From assembly GCA_014898415.1 (NCBI GenBank), contig RCTD01000004.1, positions 2,778,904 through 2,842,903 on the forward strand: 64,000 nt of DNA, given 5' to 3'. Both the position numbers and the translations under genes were made by a program. Positions 10,609 through 22,301 of the stretch are shown piece after piece (positions within the stretch are counted from its first letter, which is position 1; each line of letters starts with the position of its first letter). This stretch comes from Stromatinia cepivora. Its lineage: Eukaryota > Ascomycota > Leotiomycetes > Helotiales > Sclerotiniaceae. Under the pieces are notes generated by a model. It was not told where the DNA came from and made no database searches. It was given only the letters and a program-made list of their open reading frames with translations.

Positions 10609-12104
10609 CTAATTGAGCGAGTTCAAGAATCCCTTTGCTTTATCCTTCCAGCTGCCACCAGACTTTGGTACTGTTCCAATCTGTTGGCCAATATCCTCAT
10701 CCTCGCCCTCCATAGCAAATTGCAACATAGCTTGTATAACCATTCCACCCATTTGTTTATCATCGCTCCAACTAATTCTCATTTCCCCCCTTGCCGGTTG
10801 GCAATTCTTCTCATGAGGATATAAAGTATATCTTAGGCCACCTCCTCCAAATTTAGGAATCTCAGGCCCTTCCCATTCTTCCCATGGTCCTTCAAGTTGT
10901 GGTGCACATGCAATATATATCTTATTGGCTGGAAATTTATGGTTACCAAACCAAAGATATGGTCGTCCTTTTGGCGCCAGCTCTGAAAGTTTGATGATTG
11001 CTCCTTGTGCCTGGACCGGAATCACATTGACTAGTTGATGAAGTGAGTATGAGCGATCCCATACTTGGCTCTTCCCATCGAGAGTATGAATGAGAAATTC
11101 GTAATTTTCTCGCAAGGTAAAATCAGAGCCCGATCGGATGCGTGCCCAATGGTTCTTTAGATCAAGGGTTGGGGATGGTGCATCTTTGGCGCCCAAGAGA
11201 TAGATATAGCCATCATCTCCAACTACGTGAGTTGTTATGCCGAATTGTGGCTCGTTCTCCCCGAATAGCATATTGTCGCCCTACGTTGGTGAGTGATTCA
11301 TCTCGGAATAAAGCCTGAAAGGCAAATTTCAAGAGGCAGAAAGAGCTTCTTATTCGAAAGCCACTAACAAACCGGGCGTCATATTTTTAGGAGAAAAATT
11401 CGGAGAATATATAACTCACCATCAACCGGTCCACTTTCAAAGAATTGTCAGGTTGGACTTGCACACGAGCAACACCTTGACCAAATCTCTTGCCAGCCGT
11501 GGATCCATGCTTTACATCTCGTCAGTCAAATAATTTTCCGCTGAGCTATTCCCTCGTTAATTAACAAAACTCACCGTAAGCATTTTCTCGTAAAATACCC
11601 ATCCATCTCTCGAACCTGGAAATTCTTCAATGACGCCTCCAAAAGCCCAATTTACAACCCTGTTGATCTTTTCTTTATTCACTGGGTCCTTCTCATAATC
11701 ATCTTCACTGGGTGTATGAGGAATAAATGAGGGTTGATGTGCATGATCGTGCATGTATTTACAAGTCAGTGGATCATTTTTGGGGTCTGGTACATAGGCA
11801 ATAGTGTTGTTGGAAACTCCGACGAAATGATTTGAGGAATTATGGCAGAAAGTATCGCCAAAGAGGTAGTAGGTGTTGCCTCCAACGTAAACAGGTCGAC
11901 CTATGTCACGAGGATATCGACGCCCAGAAACTAATTGATAGGAATTTGAATATGATCTGGAGATTTCGGGGATATTGACATACTGTCTTTGACCTCACCG
12001 AAGACCTGGATGTATTTTATTTGAGGTGGCCTATAGCAGCGTTAGAACTCATGTCGAATAACGTTTCGACTGCAGTTTTGATCTCACCATCTCATGTGAG
12101 GCAT
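10609..12104 (-). pseudogene. DUF4185-like beta-propeller protein, probably frameshifted
   Basis: The main exons on the minus strand are 12030-11575, 11509-11420 and 11280-10609, all joined in phase 0 (introns GTGAGT..AAAG and GTGAGT..GTAG). A tiny first exon, 12104-12088, is possible: ATG, five codons, a GTGAGA donor, and an acceptor after CTAAC..CTATAG. Visible motifs are GRPVYVGGNTYYLFGDTF, WAFGGVIEEF, GDDGYIYLLGA and YLWFGNHKFPANKIY, repeated blade-like units typical of DUF4185/five-bladed propeller proteins related to glycosidases. Upstream of 11933 the good frame (QVFGEVKDSMSIS) ends in TAG at 11933-11931, while the propeller continues one frame away. No intron fits the gap, so a frameshift at about 11930-11950 is likely. 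The exact function is unknown; an extracellular or carbohydrate-linked role is only inferred. Confidence 0.65.
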
Positions 12105-12888
12105 TTTGCTGCACGGATCTCAATATCAGTAAGAGAGATAATATACGACAGTGAAGGGGTATCGAGCGTGCACATGTATTTTCATCCGATTGAATTTGAA
12201 AGCTTGTTCAAATCTGCTGATGCTGCGTGATGTCACTATCACAAGCATACTTGTACCGCTATACCTCGGTCGGCTCATGTTGGGTAGACGCTGTGAGAAA
12301 AGTAGGGCAGTGATCAGCCGCTGTAGGTCGCAACTTCCTCCTCCCTCAAAGTGACCTTATTCGCTGGGGAAATATAATTATCCGCTATGTGGCTTTTGGA
12401 GGGTCGTTTGTGGCTGAGTATTGGGCATTTATCTATTTCTACTCTACTCTGCAAATCCTCAACGTAAAATGAATACAATTAACACCTGAATTAGAGATAA
12501 ACAATCGAATTGGAGATCAAAGAACACTGATTGAAGCCCAGATTTGCTATCTTTCTTGCTGCGATTTATAATTTGGTACCTGGGATTTTCTAACCCCGAA
12601 AAGAGATATCTTGGGAGATGTTAGACTTAGAGGTCCCGGCAAACGGAAGCTTTCTTAGGGCCACGGAGATGTGCATATGTGGTTTGGAATAGCGACAAAC
12701 TTTGAATGGAAAAGCATCGTCATCAACCCATCTCACAATGTTGAATCAACTAGACAAACCGTGGGAGCCACGAGTATTCTAGGAATTCCAAGGAGAAGTC
12801 CTCATACCTTGGGTCATCTCAATCTTCAAATGATTCTTCATAGACCATAGCCACAAGATCCCCTTTTCATTCCCATTGATCTCAATTT
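12105..12888. other. intergenic, possible lost 5' end of the Fig1-like gene
   Basis: It lies between divergent genes. I searched the plus strand for an exon with a first membrane segment for the Fig1-like gene and found none. Nothing else is recognised. Confidence 0.5.
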
Positions 12889-13688
12889 TTGACGAGGTTC
12901 AATCACTGCAAAGCTCTCTTCGATGCGGAATGTGTCTCTCAACACACGGGAAACATATTTCTTATCTCACTTTCTTATTCTCACGACACTCCTCGTCAAA
13001 CAAGTATCGCTCAGGAGCTAAATCGAAACATCACCATTATCGTCACCGAGATTTCAAAGAATGGTTCTTTTACTATTCGGGCTGGTTTCAGAGGGATGTG
13101 TCTTACTCTAGGCGGAGAGAGTTGGGATTGTTCAGCAAGTGCGAAGAGATTGGCAAATGTGGTTAGGACAAGTAGGGAGACAAATCTCGATCCATTGAAT
13201 ATAATATGGATTGCAGATACCGTTCGGAAAAGAATTGCCTTTGATGGATTGCTGTGCGTTGCTCTTTTCATGTCTCCCACGACTTAGGTCGAAAGGTTGA
13301 TTGACTGCTTAACAGGTATATTTCTCTTGCATTCGCTTTCATAACGATTACCATACTCTCTTTCACCCCCAGCTGGAAAACAGAGAGTAACTCTGGTGCA
13401 GGGTCAGAGCGAGAAGTAAAACTCTTCCCATCCCGCAAGATAAGTGACACGGCATGTGCAACAAGCGGTAGCACGGCAATATTCGCGTTTGTCTCTATTC
13501 TTTGGCAGCATCTGGCTGCTGTCTCTGCTTTGAAAATTATTGAGAATATGAGTTACGGAGGACTCATGGGTAAGGTGGAGACAAATTCTATGGTAGTAGG
13601 ATGGCTGGCTGTGGTTGGCATTTATGGGGTGTTTACTCATGGTGTTGAGTTTGAGGAAAGTGAGGAGAACGTTTGGAAGATAGATTGA
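12889..13688 (+). CDS. Fig1-like membrane protein (low-affinity calcium system/membrane fusion), 5' end not found
   Basis: Exon A (open from 12889, true start unknown, no ATG) runs to 13271; the final exon is 13316-13688. Exon A holds NIFLISLSYS, IRAGFRGMC, a nearby WDCSAS and DPLNIIWIADTV. This order matches the Fig1 domain: a G-x-x-G-x-C motif, W-x-C, then the DPLN motif before a membrane segment. The last exon has three hydrophobic segments, LAFAFITITILSF, IFAFVSILWQHLAAVSAL (with the family's WQH) and MVVGWLAVVGIYG. Fig1 proteins act at the plasma membrane in mating-related calcium influx and cell fusion. The intron donor is a weak GTCTCC and the 5' exon with the first membrane segment is missing from view, so the gene may be damaged. 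Confidence 0.68.
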
Positions 13689-13923
13689 GGGTGAAAGAAC
13701 ATATTAACAAGAAATGTAATAGCATATCTATCTTCATATTATTTATTGGTTATCTAAAAATCCAGCTTACAAAATGGTATCATCCCACCCCCTTGACAAA
13801 TTCCGTCCTCCAAAAAATAAAGCTAATCAAAAAATCATAAATTCCTGTTACATTATGCAAATAAACCTGAAATCGGGTGGATACCACTCTCAAGTCCCAA
13901 ATTTCCCTGTTGCACTAACTTCT

Positions 13924-15991
13924 TCAAATCTTCGTCGAGTTACTTGCTCCAGTGGATAACTCCATGTGACTGACCATTGGACCCCATTTTGGTAGTTCAT
14001 GGTCAACCGTACTTTGCTGGACAGTAGCGCTTACTACAGTAATCGTTAAACTTGGCACAGCTGAATTGTCAATTTCAGTGTCATCTAGGAGTGTGACGCG
14101 ATAATGAAGATTCTTTTCAAGATATGGTTCCACATCCTCATCCTTCAAAGATTTCAAAAGACCTTGTGAGATATCGTCGAGTAGGGCGCTAGTAAGTGGG
14201 ATCGTTCCTGTGACCAATTGGTTGGGATCAGCTGCAACGGAGCCGGAGGATGAAAGTTTGGCAAAAACACAGTGAGTGCCGACCAGATTGGGCTCGAAGG
14301 ACCAAGTTGAGGGGTCATCTTTGAAAGGTCCGAGGAAGACGTGAACGAAGAATGACTTGGTGAGGGCATATTTCTTGGCTTGGATGTTGGCTATCCACTC
14401 TGTGTATTGACCATTTGTAGCCAGGGCAGGAAGATTAGATGAGGAATTAACTTGAAGCTCTCGTCCCACTATTCTTGAAGAAATTTCGGGGGTCGAGCGG
14501 CGAGAAATAGTCTTTGCTGGAGCAGTGGCCCCGTACAGATGGTTTATGGCCTTGATAGCCTGAGCAGTGGTGTTGCCCCCTTGCACTGTTTCCGGGTATG
14601 CGTAACCAAAAGCTTCCGTTGATACAACATCAGAGGAACTATAAAAGTTATTTCCGCCAGCATCATAAAATGGCTTAAGTGGTGTAGATACGTCCTGGAT
14701 ACTTCCTGCCGTCATAGTAAACGTGCTATATGAAGCTGCCTTGGGTGTCACGTAACTGTCCGGATTCAAGGTTTGCCAAATAGCGAAACAGCGATCGACC
14801 ATAGCATGATGCAGAAAAAAAATTGGATCAAAGGCTGAGTAATCGATATAAGACATGTGGCCACCACTTCCTGTCAAACCATGAATTTGATCGTGAAGAG
14901 ATTCAATGGAATCGAAATCTCCAGGGCTGGAAGCGGTAATCCAAGCTTCATTGCTAAACGTACTGTAATCATGGTAATTGGTGAAGAGATTGTACAAACG
15001 ATTTCGGAATGAAGCAGCACTGTTATCGAGTTGTTGAGCAACAAGAGCATTTTGTGAGGTAGCTGAGGCAGTCTCCGATGTGGGATATCTCAAAGTTTGC
15101 GAATACTGGCTGAACTGTGGGGTGTTAGTAGGTCATATTGAGTGATTAATTTAAACTTACAGGCGCGTCCGGCAACTCCGATGGGTTAAGGGGGTTGAAG
15201 TAATAACTAAATAGTGGATTGGAGATCGTTTGAACACCGGCAGGGCCATTGACGGCAATAGTAGGCGTCGAAACACTTGGGGGAAGAACACTCTGCCCCA
15301 TAGGTGGTACAACGGCCCAGTCCCAGTAAGGAATACGGAAGTTAGCTGCGGCGGCAGCATACCTTTCTCGCTCGGCTCCAGCAGGAAATTGTTCTGCAAT
15401 AAACAAAACGATGCTGTGAAGCACTTGCTGTGGAAAACGTCAATACAATTATCTCACATTATAACGCGCAGCAGGCTCTACCTCATAAAGTGCCAAGTAA
15501 GGCCTGTGCCAAGTAGGGAAGAGAATGGAGACATGAGTACAATAACCATTATTCTCATCACCTGGAGTTGCTTGAACTCCGTCATATGGAAGATAAGGTC
15601 TACCATGAATGCCTGATTGGTATTAGCGGTTGCCATATCAAAGATTTTATCGATATTTACCAGATATTTGATACCATGAACGAATATCTGACTGATCGAT
15701 AGTTTGCATCATTGATGTTCCTAAGATATATAGCTCCCATAGATCCACGTTCTTCTCTAGGTCCCGAACCTCTTGACGAAGTGGTATCGATGAATTTGAG
15801 CCAGTGTACGACACTCCAGTAGTGGGCATGTGTGTAACATCTCGTTTCAAAAGAGCTCCTATGTCTACTCCATAATCATACCCTCTTGGTCTTTGATCCT
15901 GAGGCCTTGGAATTGCTTGTGCTGTATGCGATAGAAATGTCCCAGCAACCGTAATGATAGAAACGATCGAAACCCCTCGAAAGACAACCAT
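13924..15991 (-). CDS. secreted tyrosinase (type 3 copper monooxygenase)
   Basis: Four exons on the minus strand, 15991-15661, 15612-15482, 15427-15161 and 15114-13924, give 639 residues with agreeing phases (donors GTAAAT, GTAGAG, GTAAGT). Residues 1 to about 27 form a signal peptide ([20 protein letters not shown], then SHTAQA). Copper A ligands are the His of IHGRP, CTHVS and TWHRPYLAL (about residues 112-150). Copper B is HDQIHG (about 314) and FLHHAMVDR (about 343). A YWDW motif lies near residue 190. The enzyme oxidises monophenols and diphenols to quinones, as in melanin or phenolic metabolism, and is probably exported. The chain ends soon after a PKWGPMVSH motif, without an obvious long propeptide. 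The gene looks intact. Its upstream region holds a foldback at 16955-17043. Confidence 0.93.
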
Positions 15992-16930
15992 ATCGAACCC
16001 AATTTTTAGATTGACAGTGGAAAGATGTCGTGAATATAGCGGATGATATTCAGGCGAAGCTCTTTTGAACTGGATGTCAATGTTTTGTAGAGTAGACTGC
16101 GATTGGCGGTAGATTGATCTTTAGGGGGTAGAATCAATAGTGTCAAATAAGAAGTAGACGTCAAAAAACCGTAACTTTGAATTGACTGGATGAAAAAGTT
16201 CGTCACTGTCTAAAACGAGAAGTGAATGCAAACAAACGAACGGGAAGATGCGACGACGATAGGGTGAATCGCTCCTTCTACTTAGTAAATAAAGCAAAGT
16301 AAATGCAAAAAGACAAATAAACGAATGTGTGTAAGGAAATAGAAAAATATGAAGTGAGTAATAAAAAAAAATAAGAGATGATATATGATGAAAATTCAAT
16401 GTCACATGTTCTTTTTTTGCTTTTTCAGAGGAAACAAGAACCTTATGATGTGGGACTCGCATCCCATAACTTCAGGCTGAGCCTCAGTTGGGGATTGGGA
16501 TTGTATTGAAGGAACGGGTTATAGAAACGGTTATAGAGAAGAAATATTACACCAAGAGCTTGATTGAAACGTGATTTGCCATGTTTAGTTGAGTAGTTCA
16601 TCGGCAGGTTGCTGGTAGGATTAATGTAGCGTCCCATCAGGATGCTCTTGTGGTCATCATTAAGATTTGGAGAACATCATCCTTCGACCATTATTGAAGG
16701 GCGAAGTTCAGCTCATTTTAGTACTGTAGCCAACCAGTGCAAATGTACTCGATAGTAGTATTGTATTGATTGTGCAATAGTGTTGTGGAATTAAAGTTTG
16801 TGAATAGCGATGAATGAATGGAATGATGTTAGTGCTTCCGTATTATTATTATAGTCCGTATATGGAGGCGTATAGTAACTTTCTATACACTCTTGGAAGG
16901 ATGGGAGAAGAGACATGGAATGAGAAAATT

Positions 16931-16952
16931 GAATCTGTTGATTAACAGATTC
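16931..16952. repeat. perfect palindromic hairpin
   Basis: GAATCTGTT and AACAGATTC flank a 4-base loop GATT. The stem has 9 base pairs without mismatch and lies just before the foldback at 16955. Confidence 0.8.
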
Positions 16953-16954
16953 AA

Positions 16955-17043
16955 TTTATGTGAAAATTTTCGATCAAATATGTGAAGATTTTGTATAAAA
17001 TATATAGTTTCTTTCACATATTTATCGAAATTTTTCACATAAA
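16955..17043. repeat. foldback element with about 33-bp arms
   Basis: The left arm starts TTTATGTGAAAATTTTCGAT and continues to ATATGTGAAGA. The complement of the right arm starts TTTATGTGAAAAATTTCGAT and continues to ATATGTGAAAGAA. The loop is about 20 bases of AT-rich DNA. A third related piece, TCGAAAATTTTCACATTA, follows at about 17079-17096. No target duplication is certain. It could be a small MITE or a fragment of one. Confidence 0.75.
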
Positions 17044-18120
17044 TATATGAAGATTGATGTGATAATTAATCGAAAATTTTCACATTAAATATCGGAATGT
17101 TGCTCCCATAAGAGAATCTGCTGAATGTTAGAACTGAAGATCTTATTAATTAGGTATCTGTAACGAAGTATTAAGGTTAATAATGGTTACCAGAACTGGT
17201 GAACCTAATCCCCTGACTGTCTATCAGCAAATCGAAAAAAGATCAATTCGCATCACTTGAAGTCTCAGGGGGGCAAAATGGTACCACATATCATTCAGTG
17301 GAATGCCATGCACAGTACAGGAACAATGCATAGAAAGCCGTTTCTCTTTCCCCATCGATATCCAGCCTATTCCTGCCTTGAGTAAGGAATAAATTTATCT
17401 ATTCATCTGGAGAAATACGATCATCTTAATCTCCACGACCCCTTCACAACATTTTCATTTACGGTTAGCGACCTCACGTGAAGTAATACCTGGTATACTA
17501 TATCGGTCTTCTTCGTCCAGCTTAGGGTTGCTGCGGATTCCTTGGCATCTTACTTCACTCGGTCGTAAACTCCTTTTCGTGTGATTGACGATATGAATTA
17601 CCATCTTTTTTCATGTCTTGATTCCAAAACGACACTTTGTCTGCCGTGGTTGTATTTTACATGTGGTCGTTCGTTATTAGATATACTAGGACCTACCAAG
17701 GGTATCCATTAGAATGGTAGGTGGGCTGTTGCCAGTGTTACCAAAATAGCATGCCGGAAAGAATTTATAAAAGAGGCGGCGTAGACTGCTGAAGTATCAT
17801 TGATCCCTCGCAGAACTTGAGATTTACAGACTTCAATACAATATAAATACAAGCTCCTTATACTCTATCCTTTCATTGATGATTCAGCACTTGCGGTGAC
17901 GTTATTTTTGTTCTTTTCTTCTATCATTGCCTATTCCAACATTTCATTCATGCTAATCAATATTTTGTAGCTTTTGACCATCGATTCATGCAGTGTCCAA
18001 ACAAAATTAAAAAGTACCCCTTGTAAATGCTACAATTATTCCCTTTTCCCAAACGCCAGCCAAATTCAATTCGTCATTCATCTTCTACTGCCCCATGTCC
18101 TCCCCAGCAACTTGCTCCGC

Positions 18121-21100
18121 TCAAGGCCCAACATTATACTTCAACTTGATACCCATAGCCGCCAACTCAACGTCCAAATACTTCAACACACCCGGGACAG
18201 CCACAACGGTTGTGTCCTCACCACCAACCCATCTCTGACCCTTTCCATCCTCCCATACCTCTCCTCCACCGAACTTTCCTTCCGCTCTCCTGGCGCACTT
18301 TCTGCATCTCACCACACCCGTTCCCTTCTTCTTGCTTGCGAATGCCGAGACTGTAGGTTGAGTCGACAAGAAAGTACCACACTCCTTGCAGATCCATGAT
18401 TTGGTGTAATCCGAACAGTTGAGTAGTCTGTCTTGTAACAAGAAAGCTGTACCGTGAGCCAACAAAGAATCACGTTCCATCTCTCCCACACGGATACCAC
18501 CACCCTTCTTTCTACCTTTGATTGGTTGACCGGTGAGTTGTGTAACTGGACCAGTGGTTCTGACTTGGTATTTATCGTTTACCATGTGACGAAGACGTTG
18601 GTAATAGACAACCCCGATGTAGATATCTGCGTGCAACTCCTCTCCGGTGATACCAGAATACATAGGTTCGTTACCGTAGTAATTGTACCCAGCTTTCATC
18701 AATTGATGCCCGAAATAATCACCCGCCTTGTGCTCCTCATCGAATTTGAACGGTGTACTATCTTGCGCCAAACCATGTAATGCTCCCGCTTTTCCGGCCA
18801 AGGACTCGACGAACATACCAATAGTCATACGAGAAGGGAAAGCGTGAGGATTGATAATGGTATCAGGTTGAATACCAGACTCCGTGAATGGCATATCGAC
18901 TGCTGGCCATTTTTGCGAACACACACCCTTCTGTCCGTGACGACTTGAAAATTTATCTCCGATGACTGGAGAACGTGGAATGCGGAGTTTGACAGAAATA
19001 GCTTGGCAAGGCTCTATTCCGTTCTCGTTTCCAATCAATCTCACTTCCTCGATGAATGCAATTTCGGTCTCCTTGTACTTCTCGAAATGAGTTTGGCCAT
19101 CTCGATTGACGTATTTTCCACTCTCATCCATCGAAACCGTGTGCCATGCAGCAATCAAATCACCATTTTGAACCATGCGGCCGATGAACGGCAAACCATC
19201 CTCATCAATGGCTGCTTTCCACTCAGCTTTCACGAGTCCACCAGGAGCGAAACCAAATAGCTTCTTGATATTTCTGGCAGATCGAGATTTATGTCCTTCC
19301 TCCAGTTCGTACTTTTTCGTCTTGTAGATTGTTCCGTGACCGAAGCCGCGCTCGTGCGCGGACTTGTTGATAATCATAGCATCGTCCATGTCGTATCCAG
19401 TATAAGAAATGACGGCAACCACCGAGTTCATTCCGTTGGGGAAATTGTCAAAACCATATTCGTTATGGAGCGGTGCGCGAACAATTGGGGTTTGTCCGGT
19501 TTGGAGACGATAAGCCTTGTTGTCGGTTCTGTAACGGATGGCGGTTCCGGGTGTACCCATAGATTGTTTACCCATCTGACATTGATACATGTTTCTAGGC
19601 GATTGGTTGAAATCGGAGAAAGGGGTCATGTTGGCAAGAATGGAGAGAATATGAGTAGGGTCAAACTCCACGTGTGTGTGTTCTCCGGGTTCAATCTCCT
19701 GCTCGGTGACAGCAATAGACATAAAAGGTTGTTCAAGTGGCCCAACAAAATCTTCTTTATCGAGCGGTAGATATTTCACTGGTCTGACCATTCTAGCTGG
19801 CGCAGCAGACAGATAGATACCTGGATATTGTCCGCCGTGAGAATTGGGGATGTATCCGATTTCCAAGTTAGTCGGGACACCATGTGTTCCTTCGACCTTC
19901 CAGTAACGTAAAGTATCGGCAATGACGAGAGATTGCTTGGGTGAACACCATCCCATAATCTTTCCATCTAACTGAACGACAACACTTTCATCAGTGGATG
20001 ATGAACCGGTACTAACGACGCCTAGTTCTGAAAGGAGCTTTGGTAGAGCTGATACATCCGAGGCGTGTGTGAGAATTATACATTTGTGTGAGAGATGGTT
20101 TAGCAGTCCACAAGGACTTCCATCAGGAGTGTGCACAGGACACATGAAACCCCAACTCTCTGGCAGCAACTTACGAACAGTAGTAGTCTTCAACTGGGCG
20201 AAGAAACTACCTCTGTGAATCATGCGGAAATGGGCGATGAATCGCAAGAAATTGATCTTTTCTGCAACAACCGTAAACCCAGAGGTTTGTTGAAGATCCA
20301 ATCCCGTTGGACTGACGAGATTTCCAGTTGACATGAAGTACTCCAAAGCACCGCCAACCTGTTCATTTGTTCTTGAACAAATTTTGACCGGGAAATCTTT
20401 CAAAAATTCCGGTGTTGTGAAGTTGTTCTCCGGGCTTCGTCGAACATAGTCCCTCAATGCCATTCTCAAACTAGTATGAAGCCAATCCTCAAGTCTCTCC
20501 TTGATGATCATCCCAAACAAAAATCCTCCGAGCAAAATCTCCTGATTCTGGACCGCATCAGGATTGTCACCAGCACAGTCTCCAGCAACCAGAGAATACA
20601 ACTTTCTAGTCATGAAAAGAAGCATCTTAAATTTATCCTTGTCTTGCGCTTCCGTGACGTTGGTATTTCCGAGATGGACGAGGACAATCTTTCGCAGGAA
20701 TTCCGTTCCGACATCGTAATTTGACATAGTATCTGGGACTCCAAGGACGATTCTGAACTTCTCGCCCAAGTATGCTCGAGTCTTGCTCTTTGTGTATAAA
20801 CCGTAAGCCTTGTAGGTTCGTAATAACAATTCCACACGATCATTCAAGAATGTGTTATCTGTTCCCTTTGAACCAGCAGCGCCGACAAGCCCTTCAAAAA
20901 TTTCCTTGTCGTTTGTCTCCACCAACGCCTTCAGAATCATCATGGCAGGTACTAGAAACTCGTTCTTGCGCCATGAGAAACGGAAAGTAACATTTCCATC
21001 ATTCAGATAGTGAAGAACATTGGTCTGGGAAGTCTGATCAGGTCGTACGGATCGAATGAGCATACCGAATTCGGTGTATGTTGGACCTCTGCCCTTGAAT

Positions 21101-21796
21101 GAAGGTCTAATGATGGCCATGGGGAAATTCCTACGATTCACAACCAGAAGACGAATGATTTTCTCAATTCCGTTCACCACGAAATACCCTCCAAGCTCCT
21201 CGGATTCTTCTTTCTTTTGTACAAGCTGTGCTGGTGAGTTGTTTTGAAGATGGCATTTATTTGACTGTAAAGAAAAGGTCAGCTCTATTGAGAATGAAAT
21301 GGATGTGGATGAATACCATCAACATCAAAGGCAATTGCCCAAGATCTCTAATAAACTCTTTCGGATCCCCATTGTTAATCGAGTACTCCATGCGCGCCGA
21401 CATCTTTCCTCTGTAGGTAACATGTCGTTCTCTGCATTCTGCCGGTAAAATTTCTCTGTTCTTGGTAGAAAATTTGTTGGATGTAGGCAACATAGACTTC
21501 TCAACGAAGACTTCCTTAATTCTCACGGTCAAACTATTCTTTCCACCAGGTCCTAATCTATCATCTCCATCGAGGTATGTTTTGGATCCAATATCTAATA
21601 AACCTTGGGCAATTAAACCATCTTTCTCGAAAAGCGCATTGAACGACTCAATGTGAGGTGCAACTGCAGCTGTAAGTGCAGGGTATGCTGTGTGATCTTT
21701 TGGAGGGTCTCTGAAAAGTTTCTCTCTTCGAATCGTATCAAACTCATGAGTCCATTTGGTGTTTGTAGGAGCGGAGGTAGACTTCGAGGGAGCCAT
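18121..21796 (-). CDS. RPA135: DNA-directed RNA polymerase I second-largest subunit
   Basis: Exon 1 is 21796-21317 and exon 2 is 21264-18121 (intron GTATTC..TTACAG), giving 1207 residues, close to the yeast subunit. Family motifs in order are ELGGYFVVNGIEKIIRLLV near residue 185, SWGFMCPVHTPDGSPCGLLN near 540, GYDMDDAMIINKSAHERG near 780, DKFSSRHGQKG near 930, and GRKKGGGIRVGEMERD near 1085. A C-terminal zinc site CxxC..CxxC lies at about 1117-1149 (CKEC, CRKC). The GQLPLMLMSNKCHL join across the intron is as expected. With RPA190 it forms the active centre that makes the rRNA precursor in the nucleolus. The start ATG opens a conserved-looking N-terminus (WTHEFDTIRREKLFRDPP). The gene is intact and essential. 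Confidence 0.97.
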
Positions 21797-22112
21797 GGCG
21801 AAGCTGAGCGCAATTGATTAGTTAAAGGGGTCTTCAATGGTAGCATGATCAAAGACTAATGAAGGTTGGATCCAAGTACTCACGATCAAATCAAATCCTT
21901 CAATTCATGGAAAAGTGTAACTAACTCGAAGAGTTTGTTGATATCAAATGAGCGGCCATTTACAAGTTGCGGCAGAAAAAAAGTTTCGAAAATATTTTGA
22001 TTACATAAGCTCGGGGTGTCTATCTTATCGTAAGGATGATATCTTAACGCCGAGGCTTTTTTGTTTGAGCAAGTACCAATAACCCGCAATACCAAATCTT
22101 CACATTCATCAA
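21797..22112. other. short intergenic upstream of RPA135
   Basis: This is probably the RPA135 promoter and 5' UTR. No TATA box or other motif is clear enough to name. Confidence 0.5.
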
Positions 22113-22301
22113 TCAGGCTTCAAGCTTCAAGCTCGTGATATTCTGGGCAATATCTTGGGCTCTCATCTGCAGGAATTCCAACGCCGCGGGCACTGATGGC
22201 TTGAATTGACCTAGATAAATGTAAGATGTTAAGATTTTCATTCGCTCTTCAATATCAAAAGCTTCATCAAGTTGTTGCATTAATGCATGAAAATAATCCA
22301 C
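22113..22301 (-). CDS. small unknown ORF (62 aa)
   Basis: The ORF begins MDYFHALMQQLDEAF and ends QNITSLKLEA. It is hydrophilic and looks helical, with Glu, Gln and Leu spacing compatible with a coiled coil. I do not recognise the family. It reads in the same direction as RPA135, about 320 bp upstream. A CTAG acceptor-like site lies inside, so it could be the 3' exon of a slightly different gene model. Confidence 0.4.
   Translation of the reverse strand: MDYFHALMQQLDEAFDIEERMKILTSYIYLGQFKPSVPAALEFLQMRAQDIAQNITSLKLEA

Larger units (their letters stand above)
15992..18120. other. intergenic upstream of tyrosinase and downstream of RPA135
   Basis: The sequence is AT-rich around 16900-17100, with a perfect short palindrome and a foldback (separate entries). 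The rest shows no coding signal. 17974-18120 is the 3' flank of RPA135. Confidence 0.6.

Noticed and set aside
19291..19770. Long open frame on the plus strand within RPA135
   Set aside because: Antisense shadow of the strongly conserved RPA135 exon 2.
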